Shown: piece by piece, positions 52,600-60,204 of the stretch
Layout of the letters: each line of letters starts with the position of its first letter
Numbering within the stretch: position 1 is the first letter of the stretch
From: an uncultured Faecalicatena sp.
Lineage (GTDB): Bacteria > Bacillota > Clostridia > Lachnospirales > Lachnospiraceae
Length of the DNA: 64,000 nt
NCBI GenBank assembly: GCA_902489075.1
Contig: CABTYO010000009.1
Span: 12,997-76,996 of the forward strand
Direction: 5' to 3'
Made by a program: the position numbers and the translations under genes
The notes under the pieces: model-generated
The model's input: only the letters and a program-made list of their open reading frames with translations
The model's database searches: none
What the model was told of the DNA's origin: nothing

Positions 52600-52730
52600 T
52601 ACAATGAAAAAAGAGAGTCAGGCTCCTTATAAAGGTGTATTTGATGACTGAGGGAAAGATTATCAAATATGCTGGGGGAGCCTGGCTTTTCTGTGATATG
52701 TTTGAAAAGTGTATGAAGGGAGTTTTAGAC

Positions 52731-53660
52731 ATGACATTACATCATACAGAAAAAAGCGCTGCGGGGAAAAAATATGTAAGCATTGATATCGGCGGCACTG
52801 CAATTAAGTATGGAATTATTGATGAGACCGGAAACATATTAAAACGCAGTGAAATGAAGACAGAGGCACAAAAGGGCGGGCCGGCTATTCTTGAGAAGGC
52901 TGTCAGGATTGTGGAAAAGCTGAGGGCATCTGACGAAATCAGCGGAATCTGTATTTCTACGGCAGGAATGGTGGATACGGAAAAAGGGGAAATCTTCTAT
53001 GCAGCACCATTGATACCAGATTATGCAGGTACGAAGTTCAAGGCAGTTATGGAAGAGAAGTTTCAAGTCCCGTGTGAAGTGGAGAATGACGTGAACTGTG
53101 CAGGACTTGCAGAGAGTATTTCCGGATCAGCAAAGGGAAGCTCAAGTACATTGATGTTAACGATTGGTACCGGAATCGGCGGATGCATCGTGCTGGATGG
53201 AAAAGTATTCCACGGATTCTCCAACAGTGCATGTGAAGTGGGATATATGCACATGTTCGACAGTGATTTTCAGACCCTGGGGGCGGCCAGTATCCTGACA
53301 AAGAAAGTGGCTGAGAGAAAAAAGGAGTCTGAGCATATCTGGAATGGATATCATATTTTTGAGGAGGCAAAGGCCGGAGATGATATCTGCATCCAGGCAA
53401 TCGATGAGATGACAGATTTTCTCGGAAGGGGAATCGCGAATATCTGTTATGTGCTGAATCCACAGACTGTCGTGCTGGGCGGGGGAATCATGGCCCAGGA
53501 AGAGTATTTAAAAGAGAAGATCAAGGCAGCCGTGAGGCGGTATCTTGTACCGGGCATTGCGGACTGCACCACGATCAAGTTCGCGAAACACAGAAATGAT
53601 GCAGGAATGTTGGGCGCATTCTATCATTTTATGGGAAATCATGGTAAGATAGAAATGTAA
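52731..53660 (+). CDS. nanK: ROK-family kinase, probable N-acetylmannosamine kinase
   Basis: This is a sugar kinase of about 309 residues. The phosphate-1 motif is YVSIDIGGTAIKYGIID and the second is LTIGTGIGGCIVLDG, while HGFSNSACEVGYM holds the usual Glu-rich sugar site. The classical CxCGxxGC zinc cluster is not visible, which is unusual for ROK kinases. A longer frame starts at 52635, but AAGGGAG fits the ATG at 52731. Phosphorylation of ManNAc is inferred from the operon. A CAGGCTCC/GGAGCCTG stem (52619-52684) lies in the gap upstream. Confidence 0.83.
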   Translation: MTLHHTEKSAAGKKYVSIDIGGTAIKYGIIDETGNILKRSEMKTEAQKGGPAILEKAVRIVEKLRASDEISGICISTAGMVDTEKGEIFYAAPLIPDYAGTKFKAVMEEKFQVPCEVENDVNCAGLAESISGSAKGSSSTLMLTIGTGIGGCIVLDGKVFHGFSNSACEVGYMHMFDSDFQTLGAASILTKKVAERKKESEHIWNGYHIFEEAKAGDDICIQAIDEMTDFLGRGIANICYVLNPQTVVLGGGIMAQEEYLKEKIKAAVRRYLVPGIADCTTIKFAKHRNDAGMLGAFYHFMGNHGKIEM

Positions 53661-53778
53661 AAAGACAATGTTGTGAAATGAAACGTCATGAAAGCAGGTT
53701 TTGCGGCTATTGTGTCATGAAAAGAGGTTACAGCCTTGTTGCGTCCGGGAAGAGTTCTAAGATAAGGATTGGTGATTT

Positions 53779-54621
53779 ATGGAATATTATGTAAAGTCCG
53801 TAGTACCGATTATTGAATCAAATTACGATAATTTTACTGCTGTAGAGAAGAGTATTGCAGACTTCTTTATTCAGAATAGGAAAAAGGTGGATTTCTCGGC
53901 AAAGGCAGTTTCGGAACAGCTTTTTGTATCAGAGGCTTCGCTGTCCCGTTTTGCAAAGAAGTGCGGATACCGTGGATACCGTGAATTTATTTACCAGTAT
54001 GAGGAGACATTCGTGGAGAAGCCGGAGTCTCTCACAGGGAATACAAGAATGGTGCTCAATGTGTACCAGGAACTTCTGAATAAGACCTACAGCCTGGTGG
54101 ATGAAGCACAGATCGCCAGGATCAGCCGTTATCTAAGCCAGGCATCCAGGGTGTTTGTATGTGGCATTGGAAGTTCCGGGCTGGTAGCCAGGGAGATGAA
54201 GATCCGGTTTATGAGGATCGGAGTGGATATCGATTCTATACAGGACAGTGATCTGATGCGCATGCAGGCGGTGTTCCAGAATCAGAGCTGCCTTGTGTTC
54301 GGAATCAGTATCAGCGGCGAGAAGGAGGAAGTGCTCTACTTTTTGAAGGAGGCGCATAAGCGGAAGGCAAGAACCGTGATAGTGACCGCTAAGAATAGGG
54401 AGATGCTGGAGGATTTCTGCGATGAGGTACTGCTTTTGCCATCACTCAAGCACTTGAACCATGGGAATGTCATCTCACCACAGTTCCCGGTTCTGGAGAT
54501 GCTGGACATCATATATTCCTACTTTCTGGAGCAGAATAAGTACGAGAAGGAGACCCTGCACGATAATACACTGCGGGCTCTTCGAGAGAGAGAAAAGGAT
54601 GAATTTGGCGAAGAATTTTAA
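53779..54621 (+). CDS. RpiR-family transcriptional regulator of the nan operon
   Basis: This 280-residue protein has an N-terminal RpiR helix-turn-helix (FTAVEKSIADFFIQ then AVSEQLFVSEASLSRFAKKCGYRGYREF). A SIS sugar-phosphate-binding domain follows (RVFVCGIGSSGLVAREMKIR and VFGISISGEKEEVL). RpiR/NanR-type regulators sense ManNAc-6-P or GlcNAc-6-P. It lies downstream of nanK on the same strand and ends at a terminator, so it probably closes the operon and regulates it. Confidence 0.88.
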   Translation: MEYYVKSVVPIIESNYDNFTAVEKSIADFFIQNRKKVDFSAKAVSEQLFVSEASLSRFAKKCGYRGYREFIYQYEETFVEKPESLTGNTRMVLNVYQELLNKTYSLVDEAQIARISRYLSQASRVFVCGIGSSGLVAREMKIRFMRIGVDIDSIQDSDLMRMQAVFQNQSCLVFGISISGEKEEVLYFLKEAHKRKARTVIVTAKNREMLEDFCDEVLLLPSLKHLNHGNVISPQFPVLEMLDIIYSYFLEQNKYEKETLHDNTLRALREREKDEFGEEF

Positions 54622-54628
54622 AACATCT

Positions 54629-54675
54629 CTGTCAGATGGTGCATTTGGGGAAGGCAGCATCTGACAGGGATATTT
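54629..54675 (+). terminator. Terminator of the nan region
   Basis: CTGTCAGATG (54629-54638) pairs perfectly with CATCTGACAG (54658-54667). GGATATTTTTA follows. Confidence 0.75.
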
Positions 54676-54866
54676 TTATGACATGGGAAACGAAGAACAA
54701 TTAGAAAAGAGACCATTGAAAGCAGAAAAATTTCCGGATGGCGTTGTAGACGATGCGAATTCTTCTGTCCAAATAAGGGTATGATTTTACTGATATAATT
54801 GTTATAATGTAACCAGAGTTTATCAGCCGGACAGGGCTGATAGTGCAGAATCAGGATGGTGACCGT

Positions 54867-55025
54867 ATGGCAAGAACAGTAGGGATTGGTTTACAGGATT
54901 TTCTAAGAGTTTCTGCTGAAATGGAGGAGTATGAGGCTTCTCTCGCATTGCAGCAGTTGTCGATGTATCTTTACAGATATTATAATCTGATCGTAAGTGA
55001 TGAGAATCGTGATGGTGTGGAATAG
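54867..55025 (+). pseudogene. AAA-ATPase-like remnant
   Basis: The frame MARTVGIGLQDFLRV matches the N-terminus of the AAA-ATPase-like/PDDEXK family. SLALQQLSMYLYRYYN matches its segment just before Walker B. The Walker A part in between and everything after are missing. The full-length relative of this family lies at 36798-38426. Confidence 0.55.
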
Positions 55026-55051
55026 AAGATAATAAAAAATGAGGTGAAAAA

Positions 55052-55462
55052 ATGGTAAAACCAATTGTAAAGGATATATTTTTCCTGGGACAGAAGTCGG
55101 AGCCTGCGACAAAAGCAGACGCCGCTGTGATTCAGGACCTGCTGGATACTTTAAAGGCGAATGAGGAGCACTGTGTTGGTATGGCAGCGAACATGATCGG
55201 CGTGAAAAAGTGCATTATCGCTGTGAACATGGGCGTGATGAATATGGCGATGGTCAATCCGGTGATTACGAAGAAATACGAGCCATATGAGACAGAAGAA
55301 GGCTGTCTGTCACTGACCGGAGTAAGAAAGACGACCCGGTATCAGAAAATTGAGGTGGAATATCTGGATCAGAATTTTAAAAGACAGAGACAGACATATA
55401 CGGGCTGGATTGCTCAGATTATTCAGCATGAAGTTGACCACTGTAATGGGATTGTAATTTAG
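55052..55462 (+). CDS. def: Peptide deformylase
   Basis: This 136-residue metallohydrolase removes formyl groups from nascent proteins. Motif I is altered to VGMAANMIGV (usual GxGLAAxQ). Motif II is EEGCLSLTG with the metal-binding Cys, and motif III is QHEVDHCNG with both His ligands. The missing Gln in motif I suggests the divergent type III group, which may have a special or reduced activity. GAGGTG precedes the ATG. It lies 20 bases upstream of an AlbA_2 regulator gene. Confidence 0.88.
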   Translation: MVKPIVKDIFFLGQKSEPATKADAAVIQDLLDTLKANEEHCVGMAANMIGVKKCIIAVNMGVMNMAMVNPVITKKYEPYETEEGCLSLTGVRKTTRYQKIEVEYLDQNFKRQRQTYTGWIAQIIQHEVDHCNGIVI

Positions 55463-55481
55463 TGTAGAAGGAGTTGGGTGG

Positions 55482-57083
55482 ATGGATGTGAAGGCATTTG
55501 AATCAATACTGGATATAGGAGAAAACGTGGCGGTCGAATTTAAGCGCTGCGGCAACGGGATTGAACAGGATGTGTATGAGAGTGTATGCTCCTTCCTGAA
55601 TCGTTTTGGCGGAGATATATTTCTGGGTGTTTTGGATGATGGTACAGTGATGGGCGTACCGGAAAAGGCTGCTACGGATATGGTCAAGAACTTCATCAGT
55701 GTGATCAGTAACCCAGCAAATTTTTCTCCAACGATTTATCTGGTACCAGAAATTATCAGATATGAGAGTCATACGATAATTCATGTTCATGTACCACCAA
55801 GTGCGGAAGTTCACAGTTACAAAAGGGGGATATATGACAGAGTAGATGATGCCGATGTTAAGGTGACAGCTACGGCACAGATCGCATCCATGTATATCAG
55901 GAAACAGAATATATTTACAGAGAAAAAGATTTATCCTTATGTAACATTGGAGGACTTAAGGCTTGATTTACTGCCAAGAGTTCGGCAGCTAGCAGTTAAT
56001 CATGCGGGCGGAAGCCATCCCTGGGAGGATATGGAGGATCAGGAATTGCTGCAAAGTGCGGGGTTATACGGGACAGATTTGTCTACAGGCGAAAAAGGAT
56101 ATAATCTGGCTGCAATTTTACTTCTTGGAAAGGACGATGTGATTTTAAATGTATGTCCAGCTTATGAGACGGATGCACTCGTCAGAAAGGTGAATGTAGA
56201 CAGATATGACGACCGGGAGATTGTCAGAACCAATCTGATCGAGAGCTTCGATATGCTGATGGAGTTTGCGAAGAAGCATCTACCGGACAAGTTTTTCCTA
56301 GAGGATACAAGCAGGGTAAGCCTTAGAAATATTCTTGCCAGGGAAATGATTGCAAATACATTAATGCATCGTGAGTTTACCAGTTCATATGCTGCGAAAT
56401 TTATTATTCAGAAAGAGAAGATGTATGTGGAAAATGCGAACCGGGCTACGAGGGAAGGTTTTATAACACCTGAAAATCTGGAGCCGAATCCTAAAAATCC
56501 AATCATAGCTTCCTTTTTCAGAAATATTGGAAGAGCCGACAGACTTGGTTCTGGAGTCAGAAATCTGTTTAAATACAGTAAATTTTACTCAGGGAAGGAA
56601 CCGGAATTTCAGGAAGGTGATGTATTTCGGATTATAGTTCCGTTAGATGATGAGTTTTCTTTCGATTTTGGATTGAATGATGATTATGAAAAAGACTGTA
56701 TGAATCATGAAGTTTTGAATATGGTAAGAGAAGGAGCTAGCGCAATCTACGGAAAAACTGACGCAATCGATGAAAAAACTGACGCAATCGATGAAAAGGC
56801 TAGCGCAATCTACGGAAAAACTGACGCAATCGATGAAAAGGCTAGCGCAATCTACAGAAAAACTGACGCAATCGATGAAAAAACTGACGCAAAATTAACG
56901 AGAACTGAATATGAGATTGTGAAAGCAATCAGGGAGAATCCGTCAGTTACCCAGAACCAGATTGCTGCCAGACTGGGATTGTCAAATAGTGGTGTTCGTT
57001 ATAGTATAAGAGGATTAAAAGAGAAGGGAATTCTTAAGAGAAGTGGGTCCAACCGGCGGGGGAAATGGATACTGCATCTGTGA
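55482..57083 (+). CDS. AlbA_2/Schlafen-type regulator with ATPase-like domain and heptad-repeat linker
   Basis: This 533-residue protein begins with an AlbA_2 domain (VAVEFKRC then FLNRFGGDIFLGVLDDGTVMGV). A GHKL-ATPase-like part follows (REMIANTLMHREF, then FFRNIGRADRLGSGVRNLFK). Residues about 419-467 are seven exact-length heptads, alternating ASAIYGK and TDAIDEK types, probably a coiled coil. A C-terminal winged helix follows (VTQNQIAARLGLSNSGVRYSI then RGLKEKGILKR). Family members act as predicted transcriptional or stress regulators. AGAAGGAG precedes the ATG. Confidence 0.82.
   Translation: MDVKAFESILDIGENVAVEFKRCGNGIEQDVYESVCSFLNRFGGDIFLGVLDDGTVMGVPEKAATDMVKNFISVISNPANFSPTIYLVPEIIRYESHTIIHVHVPPSAEVHSYKRGIYDRVDDADVKVTATAQIASMYIRKQNIFTEKKIYPYVTLEDLRLDLLPRVRQLAVNHAGGSHPWEDMEDQELLQSAGLYGTDLSTGEKGYNLAAILLLGKDDVILNVCPAYETDALVRKVNVDRYDDREIVRTNLIESFDMLMEFAKKHLPDKFFLEDTSRVSLRNILAREMIANTLMHREFTSSYAAKFIIQKEKMYVENANRATREGFITPENLEPNPKNPIIASFFRNIGRADRLGSGVRNLFKYSKFYSGKEPEFQEGDVFRIIVPLDDEFSFDFGLNDDYEKDCMNHEVLNMVREGASAIYGKTDAIDEKTDAIDEKASAIYGKTDAIDEKASAIYRKTDAIDEKTDAKLTRTEYEIVKAIRENPSVTQNQIAARLGLSNSGVRYSIRGLKEKGILKRSGSNRRGKWILHL
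56736..56882 (+). repeat. Seven 21-bp in-frame tandem repeats
   Basis: Exactly 147 bases comprise seven 21-bp units of two types, each coding for seven residues: ASAIYGK-type and TDAIDEK-type in order 1-2-2-1-2-1-2. The near-identity of units at DNA level, down to GCTAGCGCAATCTAC, indicates recent slippage or recombination. Gains or losses keep the frame, so linker length may vary between strains. Confidence 0.92.
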
Positions 57084-57098
57084 CATGAATGAAGATAA

Positions 57099-57127
57099 AG
57101 TCAGCCTGAATCAAGGCTGGCTTTTTT
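57099..57127 (+). terminator. Terminator of the AlbA_2 gene
   Basis: AGTCAGCCT (57099-57107) pairs with AGGCTGGCT (57114-57122) with one G-U pair. TTTTTT follows. Confidence 0.82.
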
Positions 57128-57145
57128 GAACTTAAAAATTGGCCA

Positions 57146-57390
57146 TTCATCCTGTTGAAGTTGTTGCTCCCGTCTAATACAATCTGCCTGCATTTAAGAA
57201 GCTTCTGCCATTCATCATGCATGGCTTTGCTTTTCATTTCCACCCTGCCTGTATCATAGGCTGCAGCCCAGTTTATGAATTCAAGATGGTTCTTATACAT
57301 ATTTCCGCCGGTATCAATGCGGGAGCCAAAGTGTTCCCATTCTCTTTTTCTCAATCTTTCGATTCGGATATTTTCAGCCATCCTTTTCAA
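57146..57390 (-). pseudogene. P-loop (adenylate-kinase-like) gene remnant
   Basis: The minus-strand frame contains RLRKREWEHFGSRIDTGGNM, LEFINWAAAYDTG and LLKCRQIVLDGSNN. This resembles the C-terminal half of small P-loop nucleotide-kinase-like proteins of Firmicutes. The N-terminal Walker A half is absent, and the end runs into the neighbouring terminator. The identification is moderate. Confidence 0.5.
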
Positions 57391-57466
57391 ACTACCCCTT
57401 TCAGCCAGATTCCTGCAATTTCCTTCCTAACAATTTTGCAATGTAGCCCTGCTTTTCTGTAAGATA

Positions 57467-57475
57467 TGATATAAT
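57467..57475 (+). promoter_or_regulatory. Extended -10 promoter of the response-regulator operon
   Basis: TGATATAAT (TGn plus perfect TATAAT) lies about 60 bases before the response-regulator ATG. There is no good -35, as usual for extended -10 promoters. Confidence 0.5.
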
Positions 57476-57535
57476 GTTCGCACTTAGAGATGTATTTTCG
57501 AACTTGGAATTTATGGTGCAATAGAGGTGAGAATT

Positions 57536-58201
57536 ATGCGGATTTTGATTGTAGAGGATGACCTGACTCTGGCGAATGAGCTGGCTTTGTTATGCCGGCG
57601 GTGGGGATTTGAGGCCCTGTGTGCCAGACAATTTCAGGAGATTAGGGAGGAGTTTATGGCCTGTCAGCCGGATTTTGTGCTGATGGACATTAATCTCCCT
57701 TATTTTGACGGATTTTACTGGTGCGAGCAGATACGAAAGATATCGAATGTGCCTGTATTGTTCCTGTCGAGCCGTGACCAGAATGCGGATAAAGTGATGG
57801 CGATGGCGGCCGGAGGTGATGATTATGTGGAAAAACCGTTTGATCCGGAGCTGCTTCTGTTGAAAATCCGTGCCATGCTGCGCAGGGCCTATGAATATAA
57901 AGCAAATGACCGGGAGTATCTGAATGATGAGATGTATTATGAAAATGGGATGTTTGTGTGTAATGGGAAGTCCGTGGAACTGACAAGATCGGAAAGTAAG
58001 ATCATGTCCATGCTTCTTGCAAAACGGGGCTGTATCGTCAGCCGTGAGAAACTGATGCAGCAGCTCTGGAATACAGATGAATTTGTCACGGATGCCTCAC
58101 TTACGGTGCTGATCTCCCGGCTGCGTGCAAAGCTTGGCGAGATTACAGATGGAAATGATGTGATCGTGACGAAAAAGGGAATGGGGTATTATATCGAATG
58201 A
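57536..58201 (+). CDS. OmpR-family response regulator (BceR-like)
   Basis: This regulator of about 221 residues has a receiver domain (ILIVEDDLTLANE, phosphoacceptor Asp in FVLMDINLP, Lys in YVEKPFDPE). Its winged-helix DNA-binding domain contains LTRSESKIMSMLLA and VLISRLRAKLGE. A GTG lies in frame at 57527, but AGAGG fits the ATG at 57536. The stop overlaps the histidine-kinase start by four bases. Together with the kinase and FtsX-type ABC transporter it forms a peptide-antibiotic detoxification module. Confidence 0.9.
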   Translation: MRILIVEDDLTLANELALLCRRWGFEALCARQFQEIREEFMACQPDFVLMDINLPYFDGFYWCEQIRKISNVPVLFLSSRDQNADKVMAMAAGGDDYVEKPFDPELLLLKIRAMLRRAYEYKANDREYLNDEMYYENGMFVCNGKSVELTRSESKIMSMLLAKRGCIVSREKLMQQLWNTDEFVTDASLTVLISRLRAKLGEITDGNDVIVTKKGMGYYIE

Positions 58202-59193
58202 GACAGTATTGTAAAGAACGGGGAAGGCAGATACTGATTGTGGGGCTGCTTCTTATCTTTCTCAATCTGTATCTGGGCATCGTATGTGCCAGCAGTATTT
58301 ATGTCCAGGATCTGATCTATTTAGATGTGATTATTCTGGCAGTGGAATTGTTATATGCGGTGTGGGATTACCGGAAATGGAAGCGTATTCCTTCGCTTCT
58401 GGATGTGGATGTCAGATCGGATCAGGGGAAGGTAGAGCAGATCCTTGGAAAACAGGCGGCGGCTGTCCTTACGCAGATCGAGGAGGAGTACCGGCAGGAA
58501 AACCGTTTTCTCAGGGAAGAGGCTGATATCATGACGGATTATATCACCAAGTGGTCCCATGAGGTGAAGCTTCCGTTATCCGCGCTGGCCCTGATGAATG
58601 AGAGGAATCAGGATCAAAGCCTGCAGAAGGAGATGAAGGACTGTCTGGAGCGGGTACAGATTCTGTTGAATACCATGATGATGGGAAATAAGCTGAAAAA
58701 CATGGAAAATGATATCAAGCTTGAGCGGGTGAGCCTGGAGGCATGTGTGAACCAGGCGCTGCGTAACCAGTCTTACTTTTTGATACAGGAGCATTTTCAG
58801 ATTGAAAAAGAGGGCGTGGAGCTTTTTGTATACAGTGATAAAAAATGGCTGGTCTATATTTTGGATCAGCTGGTCACAAATGCCGTGAAATACCGGGATG
58901 AAATGCCGAGACTTGAGTTTTCGGCAAAGAAGCTCGGGGATGGGATGAGTGTTCTGAGTGTCCAGGATTATGGAATCGGAGTGGATCCAGGTGAGATTCC
59001 CTATCTTTTTGAGCGGGGATACATCGGGAGCAACCTGCGCACCGGGGATTACCGTTCCACAGGCATGGGGCTTTATTTTGTCAGGGAGACGGCGAAAAGG
59101 CTGGGGATCGAGATACAGGTATATTCAAAGCCAGGGGAGTGGACCCGTTTTGAGCTTTATTTCCGGGATAATGCGTCGTATTTTCACAAATAG
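58198..59193 (+). CDS. Sensor histidine kinase (BceS-like)
   Basis: This 331-residue kinase has two N-terminal transmembrane helices joined by a very short outer loop (the intramembrane-sensing type). The H-box reads TKWSHEVKLPLSALALM. The ATPase domain has NAVKY (N-box), DYGIGVDPGEIPYLF (G1) and TGMGLYFV (G2). Such kinases lack their own sensing domain and read the flux through the partner BceAB transporter. It overlaps the regulator gene by four bases. The frame continues open for 61 codons beyond its TAG stop (to 59379); the gap 59194-59448 otherwise holds nothing I recognise. Confidence 0.9.
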   Translation: MRQYCKERGRQILIVGLLLIFLNLYLGIVCASSIYVQDLIYLDVIILAVELLYAVWDYRKWKRIPSLLDVDVRSDQGKVEQILGKQAAAVLTQIEEEYRQENRFLREEADIMTDYITKWSHEVKLPLSALALMNERNQDQSLQKEMKDCLERVQILLNTMMMGNKLKNMENDIKLERVSLEACVNQALRNQSYFLIQEHFQIEKEGVELFVYSDKKWLVYILDQLVTNAVKYRDEMPRLEFSAKKLGDGMSVLSVQDYGIGVDPGEIPYLFERGYIGSNLRTGDYRSTGMGLYFVRETAKRLGIEIQVYSKPGEWTRFELYFRDNASYFHK

Positions 59194-59448
59194 GATTGTG
59201 GGAGCACAAAGTACGGAGCGATCCGCAGGTATATTGCAGAATTGTTAGAAATGCCGGGGGACTGTTATGTGAATGAAAGGATTTCTGCGAAACTTTTTGA
59301 TACACTTTTATTGTACCGCAGGAAGCGGCGGACTAGAGAGCTGCTTAAAACAGAAACTTTAGACTGCAAAGCGTCCTGAGAATGTCTGCTCTTCTGAGAA
59401 GGTATATTTTGCCAGAGAAGGCAGCTGTAAATAAAGGAGGCACTATGA

Positions 59449-60204
59449 ATGAAGAAAATAGTTGAGATCAGAAATCTTGTGAAAAGTTATGGAAAAAAGG
59501 AGTATGAGGCGCAGGTTTTAAAGGGGATTAATCTGGATATCGAAGAGCATGATTTTATTGCGATCATGGGACCCAGCGGGGCGGGAAAGTCGACTCTGCT
59601 GAATATGCTTTCTACTCTTGACAAGCCGACCAGGGGACAGATCTTTCTGGATGGCGAGGATGTGACAAAGGTGGATAATAAGCGCCTGTCAGTGATTCGG
59701 AGAGATAAGATCGGATTCATTTTCCAGGAGTATAATCTGTTGGATAATATGAGCCTGGAAGATAATATTGCGCTGCCGCTTTCCTTAAACGGGGTCAAAA
59801 GCAGTGAGGTGAGGAAGCGCGTCCAGAATATGGCGGAGCTTTTCGGGCTTACGGGACATCTTGCCAAGTATCCGTATCAGTTATCCGGCGGGCAGAAGCA
59901 GAGAGGGGCAAGTGCGAGGGCGCTGATCACGGAGCCGAAGATCATCTTTGCCGATGAGCCGACCGGGGCATTGGACTCCAAGTCAAGCCGGGACCTGCTG
60001 TTGAGCTTAAAGTCGGCAAATGATTCAGGACGTGCGACGATTCTGATGGTGACGCATGATGCCTACACGGCCAGCTATGCGAAACAGGTCTATATGCTTG
60101 CGGACGGGCAGATTCAGTGCAGGGTATATAACAAGGGCAGCAGGAAGGAGTTCTACGAGGAGATCATGGATCTGCTCGCCTCAATGGGAGGTGACAGAGA
60201 ATGA
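59449..60204 (+). CDS. ABC transporter ATP-binding protein (BceA-like)
   Basis: This 251-residue ATPase of the MacB/BceA group has Walker A MGPSGAGKSTLLN, Q-loop FIFQEYNLLD, signature LSGGQKQRGASARAL and Walker B IIFADEPTGALD. The His switch reads MVTHD. An ATG four bases earlier opens a short dead frame; AGGAGG is placed eight bases before the ATG at 59449. It overlaps the permease by four bases and powers its removal of antimicrobial peptides. Confidence 0.92.
   Translation: MKKIVEIRNLVKSYGKKEYEAQVLKGINLDIEEHDFIAIMGPSGAGKSTLLNMLSTLDKPTRGQIFLDGEDVTKVDNKRLSVIRRDKIGFIFQEYNLLDNMSLEDNIALPLSLNGVKSSEVRKRVQNMAELFGLTGHLAKYPYQLSGGQKQRGASARALITEPKIIFADEPTGALDSKSSRDLLLSLKSANDSGRATILMVTHDAYTASYAKQVYMLADGQIQCRVYNKGSRKEFYEEIMDLLASMGGDRE

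Noticed and set aside
56736..56882. CRISPR-like or intergenic tandem repeat
   Set aside because: The units are contiguous, exactly 21 bp, and in frame within a coding sequence, so they are protein heptads.
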